Of a stretch of DNA of 64,000 bases, positions 38,424 through 46,773 are shown piece by piece. This DNA comes from Methylobacterium currus (GTDB taxonomy: Bacteria > Pseudomonadota > Alphaproteobacteria > Rhizobiales > Beijerinckiaceae). Numbering within the stretch: the stretch's first letter is position 1; the number at the start of each line of letters is the position of its first letter. The DNA is taken from contig NZ_CP028843.1 in NCBI RefSeq assembly GCF_003058325.1, positions 3,338,501-3,402,500 of the forward strand. Direction: 5' to 3'. Under the pieces are notes generated by a model. It was not told the origin of the DNA, made no database searches, and saw nothing but the letters and a program-made list of their open reading frames with translations. Made by a program: the position numbers and the translations under genes.

Positions 38424-39215
38424 TCAACCACCGGCCTCCGGGGGGCCGGTCCGCAGCGATGGTCCACCATCCTGGACAGCGTCCGGGAGCGCCGCGTCGG
38501 AGCCTGTCGGCTCCGTTCCGGCGCTTCCCGACGTCGCCGTCCCGCCGCGGAAGACGTGGAGCCGACGCCAACGCGCGAGCAAGCCGGCAGTGCCGGCTCC
38601 CGCGACGAGGGCAGCGTGTATCACATGATCCCGGCCCAAGGCCATGTCCAATTCTTCACCGGACAGGTCGTCGATCACCGGGATCCTCGATATGGCATCG
38701 CCGTAGCGCCTTCGCAATGCCTGGGCGAGCTTGCGGCGCCCATCCGGGCTCGCGTCGCTGGCATGGACCAGGGCCTTGACCCCGGTCGGGCTGTCCACTG
38801 CGCTCTCCACCTTGGTGAAGCCGGTGACGACGCAGCCGGCCTTGTTGGCGAGCGAGAAACCCTGCCGCAGGTCCTCGCGCAACCCCGCCTCGATCACATC
38901 GGCGAGATCGGGCGCCACATGGGCGTCCTTCTGCCGGAAGGCGCGCTGGAACAGGCGCTTCCTCACCGCCTCCTGCACCGCCGCCCGGGTCGCCGTGACC
39001 CAGGCGCCGCGGCCGGGGAGCCGGGCGCGCAGGTCCGGCACCACCTGGTTGTCGGGACCCAGCGCGAAGCGGATCATCCGCTCGGGGCTGCCCGCCTCGC
39101 GCGTGACCAGGCAGGTGCGCTCCGCATGGGCGCGGCCGCGCCCGGCGCCGGCGTCGAGGACGTCCGGCGGCAGCGGGTCCGCATCCTGGGGCTCATCCTG
39201 CATGGTCGTGCTCAT
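38424..39215 (-). CDS. YlxR-domain nucleic-acid-binding protein fused to an L7Ae-like domain
   Basis: This 263-residue protein has an N-terminal YlxR (DUF448) domain (ERTCLVTREAGSPERMIRF, LPGRGAWVTATRAAV) and, from about residue 110, a ribosomal L7Ae/L30e-like domain (LRQGFSLANKAGCVVTGFTK, VKALVHASDASPDGRRKL). In Gram-positives these are two genes, ylxR and ylxQ; the fusion is common in alphaproteobacteria. It presumably binds RNA, or DNA as reported for some YlxR proteins. It sits 17 bases after nusA and before infB. The C-terminal 60 residues are low-complexity. Confidence 0.9.
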   Translation of the reverse strand: MSTTMQDEPQDADPLPPDVLDAGAGRGRAHAERTCLVTREAGSPERMIRFALGPDNQVVPDLRARLPGRGAWVTATRAAVQEAVRKRLFQRAFRQKDAHVAPDLADVIEAGLREDLRQGFSLANKAGCVVTGFTKVESAVDSPTGVKALVHASDASPDGRRKLAQALRRRYGDAISRIPVIDDLSGEELDMALGRDHVIHAALVAGAGTAGLLARWRRLHVFRGGTATSGSAGTEPTGSDAALPDAVQDGGPSLRTGPPEAGG

Positions 39216-39232
39216 CCGGCTTTCCGTCGGCC

Positions 39233-40930
39233 TCAGGTCGGCTGGCCCTCGGCGGTCGCGGCGGCGCCCTCCTCGACCGGCACGGTCTCGTGCTCCTCGC
39301 CCTCGTGCGACGGCTCGCCCTCGGCATGCTCGCCTTCCTCGCCCTCGGCCTCGTCACCCTCCGGCGCCTCCTCGGGCGGGGGCGCCTCGACCCAGCCGGC
39401 ATGGACGCGGGCGGCCATGATCATCGCCTCGGCCTCGGCGCGGGAGAGCTCGAACCCGTCGAGGTAGCCGGCATGGCGCACCGCCTCGGGGCCGCGGCCT
39501 TCGGTGTAGCCGACGAGGTCGTCGGTGGCGCAGCCGGCGAGGTCCTCGACGGTCTTCACGTCGTTCTCGCCCAGCGCCACCATCATCGGGGTGGTGATGC
39601 CGTCGATCTCGCGCAGCTCGTCGGCGACGCCCAGCTCGATGCGGCGGGCGTCGTTCTCGGCCTCGATGCGGTTGAGGTAGTCGAGGGCGCGGGCCTGGAT
39701 CTCGGCACCGGTCTCCTCGTCGAGGCCCTGGATGTTGGCGAGCTCCGCCGGCTCGACATAGGCGATCTCCTCGACCGAGCGGAAGCCTTCCGCGGCGAGG
39801 AGCTGGCCCACGGTCTCGTCGACGTCGAGGGCCTGCATGAAGGTGTTGGTGCGCTCGACGAACTCCTTCTGCCGGCGCTCCGATTCCTCGGCCTCGGTCA
39901 GGATGTCGATGTCCCAGCCGGTGAGCTGGGAGGCGAGCCGCACGTTCTGGCCGCGCCGGCCGATGGCGAGCGACAGCTGGTCGTCGGGCACCACCACCTC
40001 GATGCGGTCGGCCTCCTCGTCGAGCACCACCTTGACCACCTCGGCCGGCTGCAGCGCGTTGACGATGAAGGTCGCCTGGTCCTGCGACCACGGGATGATG
40101 TCGATCTTCTCGCCCTGCAGCTCGCCGACCACCGCCTGGACGCGGGAGCCGCGCATGCCCACGCAGGCGCCGACCGGGTCGATCGAGGAATCGCGCGAGA
40201 TCACCGCGATCTTGGCGCGCGAGCCCGGATCGCGGGCGACCGCCTTCACCTCGACGATGCCGTCGTAGATCTCCGGCACTTCCTGGCCGAAGAGCTTGGC
40301 CATGAATTGCGGGTGCGAGCGCGAGAGGAAGATCTGCGGTCCGCGCACCTCGCGGCGGACGTCGAACAGGTAGGCGCGGATGCGGTCGCCGGGGCGGAAG
40401 GTCTCGCGCGGGATCGACTCGTCGCGGCGCACGATGCCCTCGCCGCGGCCGAGATCGACGATGACGTTGCCGTACTCGACGCGCTTGACCAGGCCGTTGA
40501 CGACCTCGCCGATGCGGTCCTTGTACTCGTCGTACTGGCGGTCGCGCTCGGCGTCGCGGACCTTCTGGACGATCACCTGCTTGGCCGACTGGGCGGCGAC
40601 GCGGCCGAAATCGAAGGGGGGCAGCGTGTCGGAGATCACGTCGCCGACCTGGGCGGCCGGGTTGTGGCGGCGGGCCGAGGGGAGGTCGATCTCGCGGGCG
40701 TCATTCTCGACCTCGTCCACCACCAGGAGGTGGCGCGACAGGCGCAGGGCCCCGGTGCGGGGATCGATCTCCGCATGCACGTCGGTCTCGGCGCCGTAGC
40801 GCGAGCGGGCGGCCTTGGCGATCGCCTCTTCCATGGCGCCGATCACGATGGCGCGGTCGATCACCTTCTCGCGGGCGACCGCCTCGGCGATCTGGAGGAG
40901 TTCGAGCCTGTTGGCGCTGACGACGGCCAT
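39233..40930 (-). CDS. nusA: Transcription termination/antitermination factor NusA
   Basis: This 565-residue protein binds RNA polymerase and controls pausing, termination and antitermination. The order is N-terminal polymerase-binding domain (1-130), S1 domain, and KH1-KH2 (for example [22 protein letters not shown] in the KH region and [18 protein letters not shown]). C-terminal helix-hairpin-helix repeats lie at about 360-500, followed by an acidic tail rich in Glu. It follows rimP and may autoregulate through the leader terminator upstream of rimP. Confidence 0.97.
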   Translation of the reverse strand: MAVVSANRLELLQIAEAVAREKVIDRAIVIGAMEEAIAKAARSRYGAETDVHAEIDPRTGALRLSRHLLVVDEVENDAREIDLPSARRHNPAAQVGDVISDTLPPFDFGRVAAQSAKQVIVQKVRDAERDRQYDEYKDRIGEVVNGLVKRVEYGNVIVDLGRGEGIVRRDESIPRETFRPGDRIRAYLFDVRREVRGPQIFLSRSHPQFMAKLFGQEVPEIYDGIVEVKAVARDPGSRAKIAVISRDSSIDPVGACVGMRGSRVQAVVGELQGEKIDIIPWSQDQATFIVNALQPAEVVKVVLDEEADRIEVVVPDDQLSLAIGRRGQNVRLASQLTGWDIDILTEAEESERRQKEFVERTNTFMQALDVDETVGQLLAAEGFRSVEEIAYVEPAELANIQGLDEETGAEIQARALDYLNRIEAENDARRIELGVADELREIDGITTPMMVALGENDVKTVEDLAGCATDDLVGYTEGRGPEAVRHAGYLDGFELSRAEAEAMIMAARVHAGWVEAPPPEEAPEGDEAEGEEGEHAEGEPSHEGEEHETVPVEEGAAATAEGQPT

Positions 40931-40977
40931 CGGTTCAGTCCTTCCTGGTTGTCTCGTTCGTTACGGGTCTGGGGCGT

Positions 40978-41595
40978 TCAGCGGGTGACGGACGGGCTCG
41001 CGCCGTCGTCCTCGTCATCCTCCTCGTCGTCCTGCGGTGGGGCCGAGCCGCGCCTCAGGGATTCGCGCACCAGTGCGTCGGTGAGGACGAGGTGGGCCTC
41101 GCCGATGTCGCGTAGGGCCAAGTCGTAGGAGGACGGCAGGCCCTCCTTGGCGTCGGGCAGGTCGATGCGGACCGTCTCGCCCTCCGGCGCCCGGATGATG
41201 CCGCGGAAGCGCTTGCGGCCGTCCAGCGGCGTCGCCAGCTCGACCTTGGCCTCGTAGCCGGCCCAGCGGGCGAAGTCGCCCGCGCGCACCAGCGGCCGGT
41301 CGATCCCCGGCGAGGAGATCTCGAGGTAGTAGGCGCCGCCGATCGGGTCGTCGACGTCGAGGATCGGCGAGATCGTGCGGCTGACGGTCTCGCACTCGTC
41401 GACCGACATGGTGCCGTCCGGCCGCTCGGCCATGATCTGCACCGTGCAGCCGTTCTGGCTCGAGACCTTCACCCGCACGAGGCGGAAGCCGAGGCCCTCG
41501 ATCGCGGGCTCGATGATCTGCGCCACGCGAGCGGCAATGCCGGTCTCGGTGATGAGGCGCTTCTCGGCCGGGTGTTGGTCTGGGGCGTCGGTCAT
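40978..41595 (-). CDS. rimP: Ribosome maturation factor RimP
   Basis: This 205-residue 30S assembly factor shows the family pattern [21 protein letters not shown], then [21 protein letters not shown] and [14 protein letters not shown]. The C terminus is a long acidic tail ([10 protein letters not shown]). ATG 41595 (MTDAPDQ) is preferred; the frame opens 41 codons earlier, but that part would be encoded by the leader RNA containing the terminator. It is the first gene of the nusA-infB operon. Confidence 0.95.
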   Translation of the reverse strand: MTDAPDQHPAEKRLITETGIAARVAQIIEPAIEGLGFRLVRVKVSSQNGCTVQIMAERPDGTMSVDECETVSRTISPILDVDDPIGGAYYLEISSPGIDRPLVRAGDFARWAGYEAKVELATPLDGRKRFRGIIRAPEGETVRIDLPDAKEGLPSSYDLALRDIGEAHLVLTDALVRESLRRGSAPPQDDEEDDEDDGASPSVTR

Positions 41596-41689
41596 GGGTG
41601 TCTGTGCCGCGGCGCGGTCCCCGCGAGAGGGGCCCTTGGAGGGGAGGCAATTTGGCGTTCGGCTCGCGCCCGGGGAGGCTTGCGGCAAT

Positions 41690-41720
41690 AAAAAAGAGCG
41701 GGCCCCGGGGGGACCCACTC
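41690..41720 (-). terminator. Intrinsic terminator in the rimP leader
   Basis: On the minus strand GAGTGGG and CCCGCTC enclose an extra CCCC/GGGG helix, and TTTTTT follows (41690-41695). It lies about 95 bases upstream of the rimP start and about 45 bases after the proposed promoter, so it can attenuate the operon or end a short leader RNA. Confidence 0.75.
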
Positions 41721-41764
41721 CCGCACCGCAGCCTCACCGGCCACGAACAGAACTGTTACGAAGC

Positions 41765-41793
41765 TAGATAATCCCGCAGGCGCCGGAACGCAA
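41765..41793 (-). promoter_or_regulatory. Probable promoter of the rimP-nusA-infB operon
   Basis: On the minus strand TTGCGT (41788-41793) and TATCTA (41765-41770) are 17 bases apart. The inferred start near 41758 gives a leader of about 160 bases. Confidence 0.5.
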
Positions 41794-41973
41794 GGCGGCG
41801 GGCGGCAATCGGTCCGCCGGCGTCCTTCGGCCGCCGACGGCGGAAGGGGGGCCGACGGGCGATCCCCGCTTCGGATCCCGGCCACGGACCGCCCTTACTA
41901 CGCCTTTCTTAAGGGAAGCGGTGCATTCTCCGGCTGCCGCTCGTCAGATGCGATCTTGCCTGCGCAGGAAACA

Positions 41974-43197
41974 ATGATGCCAAAACTCCATCGTATGGTT
42001 GCGGTCCTCGCTGCCTTCCTCGGACTGACAATCCTCTGGGAGAGGAAGGTCGCGGCGGAGGAAACGAAGCCCGTCGAGGTCGCGACCGGCATCCGATACG
42101 AGTTCCTCGCGCGCTGGGACATCGACCGCCTGAATCGCATCCTCGTCACGGAGATGCCGGGTTTCAGCGGCCTCCCCGTAAGCTACAGCCCCGCCCGCAA
42201 CGCGGTCCGCCTCTATCGGGTGACCTATCCGTCGGTGATCCCGGAGCGGGGCAACAGGCCCACGGTGGCGAGCGGCCTGATCGCCCTGCCCGACAACGCC
42301 GCGGCCGCCCTGCCGCTGGTCTCCTACCAGCACGGCACCGTCTACGGGAAAGAGGACGTGCCCTCCTTCCCCGAACAGTCGCACGAGACGCAAGCGATGA
42401 TCGCCCAGTTCGCCGGCCAGGGCTACGCCTTGATCGGCGCCGACTATTTCGGCCTCGGCACCTCCACCGAGCCAGAGGGCTACATGGTCAAGGCCAGCCA
42501 TCAGCAGGCCACGGTGGACATGCTGACGGCAGGCAAGGCGGTGCTCGCCGACCTGAAGCGGCGCCCGACCGGGCTTTTCCTGGCCGGCTGGTCGCAGGGC
42601 GGCTTCGTCACGATGGCGATGCTGGAGCGGCTCGAGGCGACCGGGATCCCGGTCGCCGCGGCGGCCACCGCGAGCGCGCCGGTGGACGTCTTCGTGCCGC
42701 TCAACGGCTACCTGAACTTCCCGCGCAAGATCGACGCGGCCTGGGTGAACAGCCTGTTCATCCTCTCGGCCTTCGCCTTCGAGAACTATTACGGCGTCCC
42801 GGGCCTCGCCCGCTCGGTCATCAAGGACGACGTCTACGACCTCGCCAAGGCCGCCTACGAGCGGACGGCCACGGACCTCGCCCGGATTCCGACCGACCTG
42901 CACGCCCTGATCCGGCCCGACTATTTCGATCCGCACTTTTTCGCCGCCTCCGCCTATGGCCGCCTGGTGGCGCAGACGCAGGCCTATCGCTGGGTGATCC
43001 GCACCCCGGTGCGCAACTTCTACGGTGAGACCGACGAGGCGATCACCCCCGGCCTGGGACAGCTGGCAGCGACCTACCAGCGGGCGATCGGCAACACGCA
43101 GGTCGAGGCGGTCTCGACCGGCGACACGACCCATCGCGGCACCTTCGCCCGGTCGTTGCCCCAGTGGAAGGCGTGGTTCGACGCCCTCGCGCGGTGA
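41974..43197 (+). CDS. Secreted alpha/beta-hydrolase (secretory-lipase-like)
   Basis: This protein of about 407 residues has an N-terminal signal segment (MVAVLAAFLGLTILW then KVAAEE), so it probably acts in the periplasm or outside. The alpha/beta-hydrolase core has nucleophile S207 in LAGWSQGGFVT, an acid in NFYGETDEAITP and His in GDTTHRGTF. The pattern SYQHGTVYGKEDVPS resembles bacterial and fungal secretory lipases (LIP family). ATG 41974 has AGGA five bases upstream; ATG 41977 is next to it. It is divergent from rimP and stands alone. Confidence 0.85.
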   Translation: MMPKLHRMVAVLAAFLGLTILWERKVAAEETKPVEVATGIRYEFLARWDIDRLNRILVTEMPGFSGLPVSYSPARNAVRLYRVTYPSVIPERGNRPTVASGLIALPDNAAAALPLVSYQHGTVYGKEDVPSFPEQSHETQAMIAQFAGQGYALIGADYFGLGTSTEPEGYMVKASHQQATVDMLTAGKAVLADLKRRPTGLFLAGWSQGGFVTMAMLERLEATGIPVAAAATASAPVDVFVPLNGYLNFPRKIDAAWVNSLFILSAFAFENYYGVPGLARSVIKDDVYDLAKAAYERTATDLARIPTDLHALIRPDYFDPHFFAASAYGRLVAQTQAYRWVIRTPVRNFYGETDEAITPGLGQLAATYQRAIGNTQVEAVSTGDTTHRGTFARSLPQWKAWFDALAR

Positions 43198-43271
43198 CGG
43201 AGGGGATGGGCGGCGAAGGAGCGCCCGTCCGTTGCACCGACAGCCAACCGCCTGACCGGCGCCTCGACCAT

Positions 43272-43307
43272 CCGGCCCCGGCCCCGGCCCCGGCCCCGGC
43301 CCCGGCC
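43272..43307. repeat. Hexanucleotide microsatellite, six copies of CCGGCC
   Basis: Six perfect head-to-tail CCGGCC units lie between the convergent ends of the hydrolase gene and the GH13 gene, 24 bases beyond the latter's stop. It is non-coding and may be prone to slippage or GC-rich structure. Confidence 0.9.
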
Positions 43308-43330
43308 TGTCGACGCGCCGAGGCGCGCCC

Positions 43331-44995
43331 TCAGATCTCGCTCCGCCGCAGCAGGTAATCGAGACCTCCGACCCGGTACCAGCGATAGCCGTAGCCCTCC
43401 ATCAGCACGCAGTGGCTCCCGTTGTCATTGGCGAGGCTGCGCTGGCCGGTGAGGAGGTCGATCAGGTTGCGGCCGTCGCCGTCGAGGCCGGTGGCGAAGG
43501 TGACCTCCTTCGGCTCGGCCGCGAGGTTGTGGAGGCAGAGGACCGAATTGTTGCGCCAGTCGTACCGCAGGGCGAGCACGCTCGCGTCGCCGGTCTCGAG
43601 GGCGGTGAAGTCGCCCCAGCCGATCTCCGGCACCTCCTTGCGCATGCGGATGACCCGCTCCATCCAGTTGAGGAGCGATTCCGGCGCGCAGCGCTGCGCC
43701 GCCGCGTTGACGTGGGAAAAGGCGTAAGCGCCCTCGTGGATCGGCGGCGAGTCCGGGCTGTCGTTCAGCGTGAAGCCGCCATGGGGCTCGTGCGACCACT
43801 GCATCGGCGTGCGGGCGCAGTCGCGCTCCGGCAGCGAGAGGTCGTCGCCCATGCCGATCTCGTCGCCGTAGCGCAGGACCGGCGTGCCCGGCAGGGTGAA
43901 CATCAGGCTGTAGGCGAGCTCGATCCGGCGCCGGTCGCCGCCGAGCATGGGCGCGAGGCGCCGGCGGATGCCGCGGTCGTAGAGCTGCATCTCGGGCTCG
44001 GGCCCGAAGGCCTGGAACACTGTCTGGCGCTGCTTCTCGGTCAGGCGGCCGAGATCCAGCTCGTCGTGGTTGCGCAGGAAGATCGCCCACTGGCTCGAAG
44101 GCGGCCGGTTCCAGGTCTTCTGCAGCGCCTTCACCAGCGGGCGCGCATCGGCCGAGGCCAAGGCGTAGAACAAAGCCTGGTTGACCTGGAAGTTGAACAT
44201 CATGTGCATGCGGTCGGCGTCGTCGCCGAAATAGTCGAGGTCCTGGCGCGGCAGCACGTTGGCCTCGGCCAGGATGATCGCGTCGCCCTGGCGCCATTGC
44301 AGGAACTCGCGGAAGAGCCGCAGCAGCTCGAACTGCTCGCGCGGCTCGCCCGAGACCTCAGGCCCCTTCTCGGCGATCACGAACGGCACCGCGTCCATCC
44401 GGAAGCCCGACACGCCGAGCTGGATCCAGAACCCCATGATCTTCAGGATCTCGGCCTGGACGTGGGGGTTGGCGGTGTTGAGGTCGGGCTGGAAGTCGTA
44501 GAAGCGGTGGAAGTACCAGGCCTTCGCTTCCTTGTCGTAGCTCCAGGTGCTCTTCTGCACGCCCGGAAAGACCATGCCCTGGTCGGCATGCGGCGGCTTG
44601 GTCTTCGACCAGACGTACCAGTCGCGGGTGCGGGCGTCGGGGTCCCGCCGGGCGGCCTGGAACCAGGGATGCTGGTCGGAGGTGTGGTTGACCACGAGGT
44701 CGATCAGCACCCGCATGCCTCTTTGCTTCGCGGCATGCGTGAAGGCGACGAAGTCGCCGAGCGTGCCGTAGCGCGGGTCGACGCCGTAATAGTCGGCCAC
44801 GTCGTAGCCGTGGTCGCGCCCGGGCGAGGGCTGGAACGGGTGCAGCCAGATCGCCGTGACGCCGAGGCCGAGGAGATAATCGAGGCGGCGCTCCAGCCCC
44901 TCGAAATCGCCGATGCCGTCGCCGTTGGCATCCATGAAGGAGCCGACCGAGAGGCAGTAGATCACCGCGTTCTTGTACCACAGGTCCTCGATCAC
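43331..44995 (-). CDS. GH13 trehalose synthase-like glucosyl enzyme (maltose alpha-D-glucosyltransferase family)
   Basis: This 554-residue cytoplasmic alpha-amylase-family protein shows the four GH13 regions: DLVVNHTSDQHPWF, GFRMDAVPF (nucleophile Asp near 200), IILAEANVLP (acid Glu near 243) and FLRNHDELDL (Asp near 310). The N terminus WYKNAVIYCLSVGSFMDANG is typical of trehalose synthase and related GH13_16/33 members, which interconvert maltose and trehalose. Trehalose synthases often carry a maltokinase fusion; none is present here. The partner genes treZ/treY/glgE are not in the window, so the exact reaction is open. Confidence 0.88.
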   Translation of the reverse strand: MIEDLWYKNAVIYCLSVGSFMDANGDGIGDFEGLERRLDYLLGLGVTAIWLHPFQPSPGRDHGYDVADYYGVDPRYGTLGDFVAFTHAAKQRGMRVLIDLVVNHTSDQHPWFQAARRDPDARTRDWYVWSKTKPPHADQGMVFPGVQKSTWSYDKEAKAWYFHRFYDFQPDLNTANPHVQAEILKIMGFWIQLGVSGFRMDAVPFVIAEKGPEVSGEPREQFELLRLFREFLQWRQGDAIILAEANVLPRQDLDYFGDDADRMHMMFNFQVNQALFYALASADARPLVKALQKTWNRPPSSQWAIFLRNHDELDLGRLTEKQRQTVFQAFGPEPEMQLYDRGIRRRLAPMLGGDRRRIELAYSLMFTLPGTPVLRYGDEIGMGDDLSLPERDCARTPMQWSHEPHGGFTLNDSPDSPPIHEGAYAFSHVNAAAQRCAPESLLNWMERVIRMRKEVPEIGWGDFTALETGDASVLALRYDWRNNSVLCLHNLAAEPKEVTFATGLDGDGRNLIDLLTGQRSLANDNGSHCVLMEGYGYRWYRVGGLDYLLRRSEI

Positions 44996-45199
44996 CGCGG
45001 CTCTCCCCGGCCGGCGACGATGCCGGCTGGAACGAACACCTAGGGCAGACGCATCTCAAGCGTAGCCTTGGCGCAGGCTTAGGCAGAATGACGCCCGGAC
45101 GGGCAGCAACGCCGGCAAAAATCGGGCAAATGGCGCCGGAAGCTCGCCGATGCCCAGTATTTGAGCCCGATTCCGCGGGAACCTTTTCGGAAACCTCCT

Positions 45200-45214
45200 T
45201 GGCACGGGCTTTGC
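45200..45214 (+). promoter_or_regulatory. Sigma-54 promoter of the urt operon
   Basis: TGGCACG-GGCT-TTGC is a full match to the -24/-12 consensus of RpoN promoters (TGGCACG-N4-TTGC), 42 bases upstream of urtA. Nitrogen-limitation control through NtrC is the likely meaning. No clear NtrC palindrome was found in the 200 bases upstream. Confidence 0.85.
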
Positions 45215-45255
45215 GGAACGGGGGGCGGCCGCATCGGCCCAGGGAGAAGAACACC

Positions 45256-46542
45256 ATGACGTGGAAGGGTTGGCTCTCGCGCGCCGCGGTCGCGGGCGGG
45301 TTGGCGCTCGGCACGCTGGCGACGACGGTCGCCTCGGCGCAGGAGACCATCAAGGTCGGCATCCTGCACTCGCTCTCGGGCACGATGGCGATCTCCGAGA
45401 CGACGCTCAAAGACGTCATGCTGATGCTCATCGAGGAGCAGAATAAGAAGGGCGGCATCCTCGGCAAGAAGCTCGAGGCGGTGGTGGTCGATCCGGCCTC
45501 GAACTGGCCGCTCTTCGCCGAGAAGGCGCGCGAGCTGATCGCCAAGGACAAGGTCTCGGCGGTGTTCGGCTGCTGGACCAGCGTGTCGCGCAAGTCCGTG
45601 CTGCCGGTGTTCAAGGAGCTGAACTCGATCCTGTTCTACCCCGTCCAGTACGAGGGCGAGGAGAGCGAGCGCAACGTGTTCTACACCGGCGCCGCGCCGA
45701 ACCAGCAGGCGATCCCGGCCGTCGACTACCTGATGAAGGAGGAGAAGGTCGAACGCTGGGTGCTCGAGGGCACGGACTACGTCTATCCGCGCACCACCAA
45801 CAAGATCCTCGAGGCCTACCTGAAGGCCAAGGGCGTCAAGCCCGAGGACATCTCGATCAACTACACCCCGTTCGGTCAGTCCGATTGGCAGACCCGGGTC
45901 GCCGCGATCAAGAACTTCGGCTCGGCCGGCAAGAAGACCGCGGTGGTCTCGACGGTCAACGGCGACGCCAACGTGCCGTTCTACAAGGAGCTGGCGAACC
46001 AGGGCATCAAGGCGACCGACATCCCGGTCGTCGCCTTCTCGGTCGGCGAGGAGGAACTGGCCGGCATCGACACCAAGCCGCTGCTCGGCCACCTGGCGGC
46101 GTGGAACTACTTCATGTCGATCGACACGCCGGCGAACAAGGCGTTCATCGAGAAGTGGCACGCCTACACCAAGAACCCGAAGCGCGTCACCAACGACCCG
46201 ATGGAGGCCCACTATATCGGCTTCAACATGTGGGTGAAGGCGGTCGAGAAGGCCGGAACCACCGATCCCGACAAGGTGATCGCGGCGCTGCCGGGCATCA
46301 AGCAAGACAACCTGACCGGCGGCACCTCGGAAATGCTGGCCAACCACCACATCACCAAGCCCGTCTTCATCGGCGAGATCAAGGACAACGGGCAGTTCGA
46401 CGTGGTGTGGAAGACCGACGGCCTGATCCCCGGCGAGGCCTGGTCGAAGCAGCTCGACGGCTCGAAGGACCTCGAGGCCGACTGGGTCAAGCTCAATTGC
46501 GGCAACTACAACACCAAGACGAAGAAGTGCGGCGGCGCGTGA
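45256..46542 (+). CDS. urtA: Urea ABC transporter substrate-binding protein
   Basis: This 428-residue periplasmic protein has a signal peptide (residues 1-28, ending TTVASAQ) followed by the UrtA pattern: IKVGILHSLSGTMAISETTLK, FGCWTSVSRKSVLPVFKE, NSILFYPVQYEGEE and DPMEAHYIGFNMWVKAVEKAG. These match UrtA more closely than amide-binding AmiC/FmdD, though short-chain amides remain possible. ATG 45256 has AGGGAGAAGA upstream; the frame is open to 45088 without homology. It follows a sigma-54 promoter and precedes repeat copy C. Confidence 0.95.
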   Translation: MTWKGWLSRAAVAGGLALGTLATTVASAQETIKVGILHSLSGTMAISETTLKDVMLMLIEEQNKKGGILGKKLEAVVVDPASNWPLFAEKARELIAKDKVSAVFGCWTSVSRKSVLPVFKELNSILFYPVQYEGEESERNVFYTGAAPNQQAIPAVDYLMKEEKVERWVLEGTDYVYPRTTNKILEAYLKAKGVKPEDISINYTPFGQSDWQTRVAAIKNFGSAGKKTAVVSTVNGDANVPFYKELANQGIKATDIPVVAFSVGEEELAGIDTKPLLGHLAAWNYFMSIDTPANKAFIEKWHAYTKNPKRVTNDPMEAHYIGFNMWVKAVEKAGTTDPDKVIAALPGIKQDNLTGGTSEMLANHHITKPVFIGEIKDNGQFDVVWKTDGLIPGEAWSKQLDGSKDLEADWVKLNCGNYNTKTKKCGGA

Positions 46543-46557
46543 GCGCATAGCACAATC

Positions 46558-46742
46558 GCCCCTCTCCCAGGCGGGAGAGGGGCCGTGGCGATCGAAGATC
46601 GCACGTGAGGGCGTCGACGGTTCCGCAGTAAAGCTCAACCATTTGTGCTGGCAGCGGAGCGGTTCAGTTTATCTGCGGCACCGTCTCCACCCTCACGCGG
46701 GATCTTCGATCCCCTGACCCCTCTCCCACACGGGGGAAGGGG
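46558..46742. repeat. Palindromic arm-core-arm repeat, copy C, between urtA and urtB
   Basis: The left arm (46558-46613) has CTCTCCC-aggc-GGGAGAG, then GCGATC-gaa-GATCGC and GTGAGGGCG. The right arm (46688-46742) is its inverse with GGGATC-ttc-GATCCC and a CTCCC hairpin. The core (46614-46687) shares GGTTCC, GTAAAGCTC, GCTGGCAGC and GGCACCGTCTC with copy B. Confidence 0.87.
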
Positions 46743-46773
46743 AATGTTGGCACCTTTCCCCGGACAAGCCTGA

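Noticed and set aside
35280..39467. Very long open frame (about 1395 codons) on the plus strand opposite infB and ylxR
   Set aside because: It is the antisense shadow of highly GC-biased genes; its translation is rich in His/Arg/Asp/Leu without domains, while the minus strand encodes clear IF-2 and YlxR.
45000..45198. NtrC enhancer sites upstream of the urt sigma-54 promoter
   Set aside because: Only weak partial matches to TGCACC-N5-GGTGCA; not reported as a feature.
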